DNA of 64,000 bases, taken from NCBI GenBank assembly GCA_002344965.1, contig DDUU01000036.1, positions 1 to 64,000 of the forward strand, read 5' to 3'. Below, in pieces: positions 45,997 through 54,607 of this stretch. How positions within the stretch are numbered: the first letter of the stretch is position 1; every line of letters starts with the position of its first letter. Both the position numbers and the translations under genes were made by a program. The notes below the pieces were generated by a model. The model was not told the DNA's origin and did not search any database. It was given only the letters and a program-made list of their open reading frames with translations. This stretch comes from Candidatus Tepidiaquacellales bacterium UBA2330. GTDB taxonomy: Bacteria > Bacteroidota > Ignavibacteria > Tepidaquicellales > Tepidaquicellaceae.

Positions 45997-47229
45997 TTAT
46001 TCATATCTGAGAGCGTCAATAGGATTAAGCTTAGCAGCTTTATATGCCGGATAAACTCCGAAGGCAATACCAACTGCAGAGCAGACTGCAAGTCCGATCA
46101 CTACCCAGTCATAAGGTATCACTACGGGACTGTTAAGATACATGCCGAGTAAATTACCGGTAATTATGCCAAGTACAATTCCGATTATACCGCCGAGTTC
46201 GCATAAGATCACCGCTTCTATTAAAAATTGAATCAGAACGCTTTTGCTTTTTGCGCCGATAGCTTTTCTTATACCTATTTCTTTTGTTCTTTCTGTTACT
46301 GACACAAGCATAATGTTCATAATTCCGATCCCCGCAGCAAGAAGTGCAATAAAAGAAATAAACCCCGCTCCGTATTTGAAATATTTCGTAAAATTGTTTA
46401 CCTGACCGATAAGAGATTCATTTGAAAATATTTCAAAACTATCCGGTTCTCCGGGCTTATCACCTCGGATTGATCTTAATACCGTTATTATATTCTCTAC
46501 TGATTCATTAAACTCATCTTTTCCGGGTGCCTGAATCGCAATGTTCATGGATCTGTTGTTTTTTCCATAAACCTGTTGCATGGTAGTAATAGGCAGCAGC
46601 GCAAAATTATCATTGCTTTGACCGAAACCTTCCCCTTCTTTCTGAAAAACGCCTATCACTTTATACTGACTGTTGTCAATTATAATATCTTTTCCGATAG
46701 GATCTACATTAGGGAAAAGTTTTTCAACCGCATCCATTCCGATCACTGCCACTTTGGAATTTCTTATTAAGTCATTCTGCGTTATGAATCTGCCGAACTG
46801 TATAGTTTTATTGTTACATTCCAGATACTCCGGTTCTACACCGCCAACATAAAAATTCGGGTTGGTTTTCGCGCTGCTGGTTTTAATTGTCTTTTGATAT
46901 ACATAGTCCTCAATGGACATATATTTGTATAAGGTGGCTTTTTCCTTTAATCTTTTTCCCTGATCATAAGTAATGTCTTCCCTGTTTCTGTATTTGTTTC
47001 TTGAGCGGGCATCGCCAAACTCCATAGCCGGAAATTTCTGAACCTGAAATGTATTGCTGCCAAGGGAATTCAGTCCGCCTTCAATCCCTGCCTGAAGCGC
47101 ATTAAGCAGGGTCATAATGGCAATTATAGAAAATACACCTATTACTATACCGGATAATGTCAGCATTGCCCTGATCTTATTATTTCTTAATGTATTAAAA
47201 GCAATCCGTATTAATTCTGCAACAGGCAT
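45997..47229 (-). CDS. MacB-like ABC transporter permease (second)
   Basis: 410 residues with one N-terminal membrane helix (LRNNKIRAMLTLSGIVIGV), a large periplasmic MacB core domain (FQVQKFPAM, VIGMDAVEKLF), and three C-terminal helices with the conserved ERTKEIGIRKAIGAK loop. The FtsX-type core lacks any ATPase. It lies last in the TolC-MacA-ATPase-permease-permease cluster and ends 3 bases from the converging kinase gene. Confidence 0.88.
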   Translation of the reverse strand: MPVAELIRIAFNTLRNNKIRAMLTLSGIVIGVFSIIAIMTLLNALQAGIEGGLNSLGSNTFQVQKFPAMEFGDARSRNKYRNREDITYDQGKRLKEKATLYKYMSIEDYVYQKTIKTSSAKTNPNFYVGGVEPEYLECNNKTIQFGRFITQNDLIRNSKVAVIGMDAVEKLFPNVDPIGKDIIIDNSQYKVIGVFQKEGEGFGQSNDNFALLPITTMQQVYGKNNRSMNIAIQAPGKDEFNESVENIITVLRSIRGDKPGEPDSFEIFSNESLIGQVNNFTKYFKYGAGFISFIALLAAGIGIMNIMLVSVTERTKEIGIRKAIGAKSKSVLIQFLIEAVILCELGGIIGIVLGIITGNLLGMYLNSPVVIPYDWVVIGLAVCSAVGIAFGVYPAYKAAKLNPIDALRYE

Positions 47230-47238
47230 AATTATTTT

Positions 47239-48465
47239 TTATTCATATCTTAATGAATCAACTGCATTCATTTTTGCAGCGTTATATGCCGGAAATATTC
47301 CGGCAAGCACTCCGAATATTACAGATACAAAAAGTCCGAGCAAAATCACCCAGAGAGGCATAGCAGTAGGAAGTACAAACGCATTTATTAATAGACTGAT
47401 CGGAACTGAGATCATTAATCCGATTAATCCGCCGAGCAGACAAATTGAAACAGACTCAATCAGAAACTGCAGCAGGATCGTTCTTTTCTTTGCGCCGATT
47501 GCTTTTCGTATCCCTATCTCTTTTGTCCTCTCTTTTACTGATACAAACATAATATTTGCAATGCCGACTGAGCCGACTATCAGTGAAAGAGAAGTTATTA
47601 ATGATCCGATGATTTTTATAAGCGATGTAAGACTTTCATAAGTTGACTTAAATGCTTCCTGCTGATTTACGCCAAAGTCATCCCTGTCACCGTATTGCAC
47701 TTTTCTTGCTTTACGCATTATTGAAATTACTTCTTCTTTTGTTTCACCCAGGTCATTTATATCAGCGGCTTTTATGTTTATTGACAGACTTCTTTTGTTT
47801 CCAAACAGATTGAAGAACCTGTCTATCGGAATGATTACTCTGTTATCAAGACTGACAAGTCCAAGCAGACTTCCCTGCTTTTCCACAACTCCGATTATTC
47901 TGAATGAATAAGTTCCGATTTTTATAGTTTTACCAATAGGATCTGCATTTTCAAAAAAAGCTTTCCGTATATCCATTCCTATAATACATACAGGATAACC
48001 GCCGTCTGATTCTTTCTGAGTAAAGAATCTGCCTTCCTCCATATTTGCTCCGAAGGTTTCCTGATATGCTGCTGTAGTGCCGAGTACAAATACATTTTCT
48101 AAAACAAAATCACGGTATTTCAAAGTCTTGTTAGTTCCTGCGGAAGGACAGACCGAAGCTGCCGTCTGAATATTTCTCTCTAAATAGTCATACTGATTCA
48201 TCGTAATGTCTTTTCTGTTTCTGTAAAAAGACCAGTCTTCCTTTCCGAACCATTCAAATTTCTGTACATAAAGCACATCAGCACCTACTGCTGAAATACT
48301 TTTTTCAAAAGCTCTGTTAATTCCTTCTATAACTGTCTGCATTAAAGTTACGGATGTAATTCCGATTACGATACCAAGCGTTGCAAGAAATGACCTCAGC
48401 TTGTTTGCCGTAATGGCTTTATAAGAGATTATTAAGTTTTCTTTTATTTCAATAAATAAATTCAT
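47239..48465 (-). CDS. MacB-like ABC transporter permease (first)
   Basis: 408 residues, similar in layout to the next gene: N-terminal helix (ANKLRSFLATLGIVIGIT), periplasmic core (DVLYVQKFEWFGK, IGMDIRKAFFEN), and C-terminal helices with RTKEIGIRKAIGAKKRTI. Two permease genes suggest a heterodimeric permease, since one ATPase gene is present. It is 18 bases downstream of the ATPase gene and 9 upstream of the second permease. Confidence 0.88.
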   Translation of the reverse strand: MNLFIEIKENLIISYKAITANKLRSFLATLGIVIGITSVTLMQTVIEGINRAFEKSISAVGADVLYVQKFEWFGKEDWSFYRNRKDITMNQYDYLERNIQTAASVCPSAGTNKTLKYRDFVLENVFVLGTTAAYQETFGANMEEGRFFTQKESDGGYPVCIIGMDIRKAFFENADPIGKTIKIGTYSFRIIGVVEKQGSLLGLVSLDNRVIIPIDRFFNLFGNKRSLSINIKAADINDLGETKEEVISIMRKARKVQYGDRDDFGVNQQEAFKSTYESLTSLIKIIGSLITSLSLIVGSVGIANIMFVSVKERTKEIGIRKAIGAKKRTILLQFLIESVSICLLGGLIGLMISVPISLLINAFVLPTAMPLWVILLGLFVSVIFGVLAGIFPAYNAAKMNAVDSLRYE

Positions 48466-48483
48466 ATTGTCAAATTCCGGTGC

Positions 48484-49212
48484 TCAGATAAGAATTTCAT
48501 TTCTTTCAGACATTGCTTTTCCTTTTTCACTTTTCACATCACTTTCAATTTTACCGTCACGGATCTTAACAACCCTGTGAGCGTGCATTGCAATATCTTC
48601 TTCATGAGTAACTATAATAATCGTGTTCCCTTTCTGATTAAGCTCTTCAAGAAGCTGCATTATCTCCTGTCCGGTTTTTGTATCAAGATTTCCTGTCGGT
48701 TCGTCGGCGAGAATTATTGAAGGATCATTTACAAGAGCTCTGGCAATTGCAACTCTTTGTCTCTGTCCTCCGGAAAGTTCATTCGGCTTATGTGTCATTC
48801 TGTCCTCAAGTCCGACATTATATAATGCCTCTTCAGCTTTTTCAATTCTCTCGGCTTTCGGAAGACCTTTATAAATCAGCGGAAGTTCAACATTGTGCAG
48901 GGCATTGCTCCTTGCAAGAAGATTGAATGTCTGAAATACAAAACCGATCTCAAGATTCCTGATCTCCGCGAGTTCATCATCATCCATCTCACTTACATTC
49001 TTTCCATTCAGGAAATACTCACCGCTTGTGGGTGTGTCAAGGCAGCCGATAATATTCATAAGTGTTGATTTACCCGAACCGGAAGGTCCCATTATCGCAA
49101 TGTATTCATTTCTGTTTATTTTCAGATCTACGCCTTTAAGAGCATATAGAACTTCCGTACCCATAATATAAACTTTTTCAATTCCCTTCAGATCTATTAA
49201 ATTATTTTCCAT
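48484..49212 (-). CDS. MacB-type ABC transporter ATP-binding subunit
   Basis: 242 residues from ATG 49212 (ENNLIDLKGIEKVY); a longer upstream start at 49269 would overlap the MacA gene and adds a non-conserved basic stretch. Walker A GPSGSGKS, Q-loop FVFQTFNLL, signature ELSGGQRQRVAIARAL, Walker B IILADEPTGNLD and H-loop VTHE are intact. LolD/MacB-type fold. It powers the two permeases. Confidence 0.92.
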   Translation of the reverse strand: MENNLIDLKGIEKVYIMGTEVLYALKGVDLKINRNEYIAIMGPSGSGKSTLMNIIGCLDTPTSGEYFLNGKNVSEMDDDELAEIRNLEIGFVFQTFNLLARSNALHNVELPLIYKGLPKAERIEKAEEALYNVGLEDRMTHKPNELSGGQRQRVAIARALVNDPSIILADEPTGNLDTKTGQEIMQLLEELNQKGNTIIIVTHEEDIAMHAHRVVKIRDGKIESDVKSEKGKAMSERNEILI

Positions 49213-49225
49213 TCCGTTATTTTTT

Positions 49226-50569
49226 TTATTCCTCTCCGGAATCTCCGAATTTCTTCTTTTTAATTTCATTATCCACTTTTACTTTTTTTCCGTCCTCAAG
49301 CTCTTTGCTTATCGCTTTAAAACTGCCCTTTATAACTTCCTGTCCTTCAGTAACGCCTTCCAGTATTTCAATATAAGAGTCATCACTGATTCCTGTTTTC
49401 ACTTTTTCCGTCTTTGCTGTTCCGGCATCCACATAAAATATTATTTCATCAGGTTTGATTTTTTTGTTCAATTTATTTTCGGATTCTCTTGAAAGATTTT
49501 CAATTTCTGAATCTTCACCAATACCTGTCTCTTTCATTTCTTCTCTGACAGTTACAGACTGAATCGGAACTGCGAGTACATCGTTTTTCTTTTCGACTTC
49601 AATGTCCACAGTACAGCTCATTCCCGGTCTCAGCTCCACATCATTATTTACAATTCTGACCTTTACAATAAAATTCACAACTTCATCCTGTGTTCCCATC
49701 CCGGTAGCCTGAGCAGTGTTTGCAATTTCATAAACATAACCCGTGAATACTCTGTTTGGAAAAGCATCAATTTCTATACGCGCCGTATCACCTATGTTTA
49801 CCAGAGAAACATCTGTCTCCCCCACTTCTACCTGACATTCCATTTTTGCAAGATCCGATATTGTCATTATATTGGAACCCTGATTTGAAATTGTACCGAG
49901 CACTTTCTCACCTGTCTCGTTATTCAGTTGTGTAACCGTTCCGTCTATCGGGGAATAAATAGTTGTCTTCGATATATCATATTTGATAGTGGATAATCCC
50001 GTCCTCTGCTGATTGATCTGCGAAATGTTTGCATTGATCTGAGCAAGAGTCTGATCCACATTATTCTGAGCATTGTCAAGGTCGCTTTCCGTTGCGAGTC
50101 CTTTCGCGTTTAACTGTTTTATTCTATCAAGCTCCTGCTGATATCTCCTAAGAGTAACTTCCTGAACTTTCAGATTACTTTCAGCTACATTAATTGCTGC
50201 ATTTTGCTGCTGAAGCTGCGGAGCAAAAGCATCCTGTTTAATTTTTACAATCAGAGCTCCCTTTTTTACCTGTTCACCTTCCTTAAAAGGCAAAGAAATT
50301 AATTCACCGCTGACTTCAGCGCTGATATTTACTTCCGTTTCAGACTGAATTTTACCGGTTGCCGTTACTATCTGAGTAATATTTCTTTTGGTAATTTTTT
50401 CTGTCTGCACCGTTATCAGCTCTTCTTTCTTGCCTGATAATATCACTGCTGTTATAATAATAATTAACAGAGCTATGGAAATTATCCAGAATAATTTCTT
50501 TCGGGATTTCTTTTTCTTTTTTTTGACCGGAAGCGGCGGATTCATTACCGGGGTTGTAGTTTCTGACAT
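49226..50569 (-). CDS. MacA/HlyD-type periplasmic adaptor
   Basis: 447 residues: an N-terminal signal anchor (KKLFWIISIALLIIIIT), barrel-sandwich/lipoyl-like halves (VEVNISAEVSGELISL-type segment and IYSPIDGTVTQL), a coiled-coil hairpin between them (about 100-170), and beta-barrel and membrane-proximal domains (RIEIDAFPNRVFTGYVYEI, LRPGMSCTVDIEV). Bridges the inner-membrane MacB-like complex to TolC. Starts 35 bases after the tolC-like stop. Confidence 0.9.
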   Translation of the reverse strand: MSETTTPVMNPPLPVKKKKKKSRKKLFWIISIALLIIIITAVILSGKKEELITVQTEKITKRNITQIVTATGKIQSETEVNISAEVSGELISLPFKEGEQVKKGALIVKIKQDAFAPQLQQQNAAINVAESNLKVQEVTLRRYQQELDRIKQLNAKGLATESDLDNAQNNVDQTLAQINANISQINQQRTGLSTIKYDISKTTIYSPIDGTVTQLNNETGEKVLGTISNQGSNIMTISDLAKMECQVEVGETDVSLVNIGDTARIEIDAFPNRVFTGYVYEIANTAQATGMGTQDEVVNFIVKVRIVNNDVELRPGMSCTVDIEVEKKNDVLAVPIQSVTVREEMKETGIGEDSEIENLSRESENKLNKKIKPDEIIFYVDAGTAKTEKVKTGISDDSYIEILEGVTEGQEVIKGSFKAISKELEDGKKVKVDNEIKKKKFGDSGEE

Positions 50570-50604
50570 TTCTTTAATTTATTTTTAAAATTAACATATA
50601 CTTG

Positions 50605-51954
50605 TTAATATCTTAATTCACCTAAATAATATTGTAAATTCTTTTCAGCAAGTAAAAAATCATAATAAGAATTAATTATGTCTATCCTCAGCGTATTCAG
50701 TTTCACATTTGCTGTCTGAACGTCAAGCAGTATTCCTGTACCTACTCTATAACTTTCTTCTGAAAGTAGCTTATCCTGCTCAGCAGATGCAATGTTTCTT
50801 TTTAAAATTTCTATCTGCTTAGACTGCGTTTCAAGATCAATATATGCTTTTCTTATTTCTCCCTGTATCTGCTTTTCCAAAAGTCTCAGATTCTCCTCTT
50901 TTTGCTTGATAGCAATCTCCGAGGACTGCGATCTGTTCCTAAGACTGTTCCCCTGAAATATCGGATAGCTGATGGACAGGCCGAAACTAAATGATCTTGA
51001 ATCAAGAATATCATTAAAGTTTGCTGAATTAAGCAGGTATGAAATGTTACCGTTTAATGTAGGAAAATACAGACTTTTGTTATCTATGGAAAACTGCGTT
51101 TTACTGATTTTTATTTCCTGGAGAGTAGCCTTATAATCATATCTGTTTGAGAAAGATCTGTTTGTTAATGTATTTACATCAGCATACCTGTTCATAATAT
51201 TCTGCACTTCAATCTCAGAGATCTCATCGCTTATATTCGGATCTGTGATCTGATATGCCGTTGATAAATCGGAATTCATTGCAAGGAGCAGATCTATTTT
51301 ACTTTTTTCAAAATCATTAATTGATCTTTCCAGCAATAACTCATTCTGCGCTACCTGAACGTCCTGTCTGTAAACGTCAGCAATGGTGCGTCTGCCCACA
51401 TTCATAAATTCTTTAATGCTTTCAAGCTGGGCTTTTGAATCTGAGAGATTCTCTTCGTTTATAACAATTATCTTTTCTCTTTTAAGAACGTTAAAATACG
51501 CGCTGTTAACTCTGAATGCCACATCATATTTTTCCTTATCAAGATTTATTTTAACTGAGTTTTCATATTCTTTCTGAAGATCTATCTGAGCATAATTTGA
51601 AAAACCATTGAAAAGAGTAACATTGGATCTAAATCCCACTCCGAAATTATTGATCCATGTATCCTGCTTAGGAATTATGATCGGCACGCCGTTCTCAAAT
51701 CTGACTGTACCTTCTGAAAAGGTATTGTTTCTGTTCCAGTTTGCAGTAAAATTCAGATCAGGAAAAAGCTGACCTACAGCGGTTCCTGTTGATAACTTTT
51801 GAATTTCCAGATTGTCCTCCAGATTTGAAACTGCAGAACTGTTTTTCAGGGCGATCTGAACAGCTTTATTCAGGTCAAGCGTTTCCTGTGAATATACCTT
51901 ACCGCTAAATATTAATAATATTATTGTGACAACAGGGAAAGTGAATTTTCTCAT
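50605..51954 (-). CDS. TolC-family outer membrane efflux protein
   Basis: 449 residues with signal peptide and two outer-membrane efflux repeats: LDLNKAVQIALKNSSAVSNLED, then FGVGFRSNVTLFNGFSNYAQI, and FSFGLSISYPIFQGNSLRNRS with coiled-coil helices between. First gene of the efflux cluster; it diverges from the queD-like gene. Confidence 0.9.
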   Translation of the reverse strand: MRKFTFPVVTIILLIFSGKVYSQETLDLNKAVQIALKNSSAVSNLEDNLEIQKLSTGTAVGQLFPDLNFTANWNRNNTFSEGTVRFENGVPIIIPKQDTWINNFGVGFRSNVTLFNGFSNYAQIDLQKEYENSVKINLDKEKYDVAFRVNSAYFNVLKREKIIVINEENLSDSKAQLESIKEFMNVGRRTIADVYRQDVQVAQNELLLERSINDFEKSKIDLLLAMNSDLSTAYQITDPNISDEISEIEVQNIMNRYADVNTLTNRSFSNRYDYKATLQEIKISKTQFSIDNKSLYFPTLNGNISYLLNSANFNDILDSRSFSFGLSISYPIFQGNSLRNRSQSSEIAIKQKEENLRLLEKQIQGEIRKAYIDLETQSKQIEILKRNIASAEQDKLLSEESYRVGTGILLDVQTANVKLNTLRIDIINSYYDFLLAEKNLQYYLGELRY

Positions 51955-52271
51955 TAGTAAATTTATGTTCGGGAATGAAAAACTTTAAAAAATAACGTAT
52001 CGCAAAATAATAAGTTTCATAACCACATAATATGTAAAAATGCTTTGTTTATAATAATATGACTGTCTACCATTAAATAGGTTTCAATTTATTTAATATT
52101 TATTTTCTTACGTTTGATCTTATGGTTATAGTTTGCAGATATTCTAAAAATATTATCAATGGATGCTTCAATTAATCAGTTTCATTAATTATTATATAAA
52201 GGTAATTTTACCATACTAAATTTCCTCAATTCATTCTTAACTTAAATAAGCGTAAAGCCGGAAAACACAAA
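51955..52271. other. Divergent intergenic region between efflux and pterin genes
   Basis: 317 AT-rich bases that should hold promoters for the two divergent units. No defined motif, coding frame or structured RNA was recognised. Confidence 0.5.
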
Positions 52272-52676
52272 ATGATATACATAACAAGACGAGAGCATTT
52301 TTCCGCCTCACATGTTTTAGAAAATACAAACCTGTCAAAAGAAAGGAACATTGAACTCTTCGGGAAGTGCAGTAATTTTCACGGACATAATTATTACATT
52401 GAAGTAACGCTGGCAGGAATACCTCATCCTGACAGCAGTTATGTAATGGATCTTAAAAAGCTAAAAGAGATAATTACGATTGAAATACTTAATAAAGTGG
52501 ATCACAAATTTCTTAATGAACTTGAAATGTTCAGAGACGTTATCCCTACCACTGAAAACATGGCGATGATTTTCTGGAAAATACTGTCTGAAAAAATCAT
52601 AGAAGATAATGTAAAATTGTATTCCGTGAAATTATATGAAACAGAAAAGAATTTTGTCGAATACCGCGGAGAATAA
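52272..52676 (+). CDS. queD: 6-pyruvoyltetrahydropterin/6-carboxytetrahydropterin synthase (QueD-like)
   Basis: 134 residues. Zinc-ligand histidines H14 (FSASH), H37 and H39 (FHGHNYYIEV), catalytic C33 (GKCSN), DHKFLN at 77-82, and PTTENM with E95. It converts dihydroneopterin triphosphate in queuosine or related pterin synthesis. QueD versus PTPS is not separable here, and no other queuosine gene is adjacent. The stop overlaps the next ATG (TAATG), so the two are co-translated. Confidence 0.88.
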   Translation: MIYITRREHFSASHVLENTNLSKERNIELFGKCSNFHGHNYYIEVTLAGIPHPDSSYVMDLKKLKEIITIEILNKVDHKFLNELEMFRDVIPTTENMAMIFWKILSEKIIEDNVKLYSVKLYETEKNFVEYRGE

Positions 52677-53464
52677 TGCAAAAATTTTCCTTCAAATATT
52701 ACGAAAAGCTAAAGCAGAAAAAATACCGACGGCTTGAAAAAAAATTTCTAATTGAAGGAGAAAATCTTCTGTCAGAATGCTTATCTTCAGAAAAATATGC
52801 AAGTTCAGTCGAAGCTCTCTTTTTCAGAAAAGGATACGCTAATGTTCAGCTCATTCGAAAAGCGGAAGCTGCGAATCCCGGTCTAAGATCAGAAGAGCTT
52901 GAAGAAAATATTTTCAACAAACTGTCCGACACAGTAAATTCTCAAGGCATAATTGCATGTATCAGAAATTCTGCAGAGAAAGATATTTCAGATTTATTTA
53001 TCCAAAATACTGTTATCACTCTTGAGAATATAAGCGATCCCGGAAATCTTGGTACAATTATCAGAACCTGTTATTGGTTTGGATTAAAAAACATTGTCCT
53101 GAACAATACTGCAGGAGAATTTCAGAATCCCAAAGTACTTCGATCTTCCCAGGGAGCTGTCTTTCATTCAGAAATTTTCATAGTTAATGATCTTAAAAAT
53201 TTCCTCAGAGAATTTGAATCAAAAGGTTTTAACATTATTCTTCTTGATCTAAAAGCTGAAAGATTTATATCTGATCCGGATTTTATATCATGTGAAAAAA
53301 ACATTCTGGTTTTCGGAAATGAATCTAACGGTATTTCTGAAGAATTGCTTTCAGAAGCATCCTTTAAGAAATTTAAGATAAAAGGTTACTCTGATTGTGA
53401 ATCTTTAAATGTAGCTGTCTCAGCAGGCATAGTAATAAACCGGATAATCAGCGGCAGGAATTAA
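52676..53464 (+). CDS. SpoU/TrmH-family RNA 2'-O-ribose methyltransferase
   Basis: 262 residues. N-terminal substrate-binding part (KKFLIEGENLLSEC, EELEENIFNKLSDTVN) and a SpoU knot domain with LENISDPGNLGTIIRTC, PKVLRSSQGAVFH, FGNESNGISEELL and SLNVAVSAGI motifs. Probably 2'-O-methylates a guanosine in 23S rRNA or a tRNA residue; the exact target is unknown. Confidence 0.9.
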   Translation: MQKFSFKYYEKLKQKKYRRLEKKFLIEGENLLSECLSSEKYASSVEALFFRKGYANVQLIRKAEAANPGLRSEELEENIFNKLSDTVNSQGIIACIRNSAEKDISDLFIQNTVITLENISDPGNLGTIIRTCYWFGLKNIVLNNTAGEFQNPKVLRSSQGAVFHSEIFIVNDLKNFLREFESKGFNIILLDLKAERFISDPDFISCEKNILVFGNESNGISEELLSEASFKKFKIKGYSDCESLNVAVSAGIVINRIISGRN

Positions 53465-53504
53465 TATTTTATTGAGATCTTTGCGGTTTTAAATTTCAGT
53501 TTGG

Positions 53505-53543
53505 TTAAAAAAAAATGCTGTCCCTGTTTAAAGGAACAGCATT
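53505..53543 (-). terminator. Intrinsic terminator of the T9SS-protein gene
   Basis: On the minus strand AATGCTGTTCC pairs with GGGACAGCATT (one mismatch), followed by a run of T. It sits just past the stop of the minus-strand gene. Confidence 0.7.
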
Positions 53544-53564
53544 AAAAATTCAGACAAGAAATTC

Positions 53565-54491
53565 CTACTTGATAAGAACCATTCGTTTTACTGATTTAAA
53601 TTCTTTCTCGCCTGTTACGTCAATTCTGTAGAAATATACTCCGCTTGCAAAATCCGCTCCGTTGAAATTAACGGAATATGTTCCTGCAGGTTTTACTTCA
53701 TTTACAAGATTAGCAATTTCCCTTCCTGTCATATCAAATATTTTCAGCTGTACATTTCCTGAAACAGGCAATGCATACTGAATTTTAGTTACCGGATTAA
53801 ACGGATTCGGATAATTCTGATTTAACTCAAAATCTTTAGGTATAATGCTGCTTATTGGAGATCCGTTATTGATATTGGTTAGACTTGAATCCACTACATG
53901 AAACATTCTATAGCTTATCTGTGTGTTTACAGTATTATTTAAACCTGTATATGCATTTATTTTTGTAAAAAACGAGCCTTGTGTTATTGTATCTAAAATA
54001 TGGAAATAATAAGGCGTATTCGTATTAAAAGTACCTGCTGAAAGACCAACTCTCATTCTTAAGACTCTTACTCCAAGTCCTGCTGTATCAATTGTGTATC
54101 CGTTACCGGCACCGGGAAGTGAATTTGTTGCGAGTCTTAACAAATTTCCTGCAGTAGAAGGGTTTCTTGGTCTGAATGCAGCCGGTAAACCGCTTAGGGT
54201 ATCACCGTTTTGGTTTGTCACGAATCTGTAAGTAAAAGTCGATCCCTGCGGAGCAAGATCAGGATTAATTCTGAAAAAATACTGATGACCTGCTAATTCA
54301 AAATTTGTTTCATGAGGATTAGTATGTTTAAGATAAATATCAAATTCGAATGAATCGGGAGTATAAGTGTAATTGGTTACTCTAAGCTGGTAAGTTGGAA
54401 AAATGTAAGTACTGTCGCCGCCTGCATTTGCAAAATTCATTGATGCAAAAAAGACAATGCACGGCAATAGAATTCTAAAAAGGTTTTTCAT
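53565..54491 (-). CDS. Secreted protein with T9SS type A sorting domain, 308 aa
   Basis: Signal peptide (LFRILLPCIVFFASMNFANA). The body has no identified catalytic domain; it is a beta-sandwich-like region with YKFEFDIYLKH-type strands (YTPDSFEFDIYLKHTN and HQYFFRINPDLA). The final 80 residues are a sorting domain (NYPNPFNPVTKIQYALP, IFDMTGREIANL, FASGVYFYRIDVTGE, KRMVLIK). The only one of the five clustered secreted genes here with this tail. Confidence 0.85.
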   Translation of the reverse strand: MKNLFRILLPCIVFFASMNFANAGGDSTYIFPTYQLRVTNYTYTPDSFEFDIYLKHTNPHETNFELAGHQYFFRINPDLAPQGSTFTYRFVTNQNGDTLSGLPAAFRPRNPSTAGNLLRLATNSLPGAGNGYTIDTAGLGVRVLRMRVGLSAGTFNTNTPYYFHILDTITQGSFFTKINAYTGLNNTVNTQISYRMFHVVDSSLTNINNGSPISSIIPKDFELNQNYPNPFNPVTKIQYALPVSGNVQLKIFDMTGREIANLVNEVKPAGTYSVNFNGADFASGVYFYRIDVTGEKEFKSVKRMVLIK

Positions 54492-54607
54492 TTTTTAATT
54501 TTGTTTTTGATTAAATTTAATAAATTGTTTATGCAATCTAACTTATAAATATTTTTTATTCCACATAAAATTTTAAGTATTTAATAATTTTAATTTACCT
54601 TAAAACA

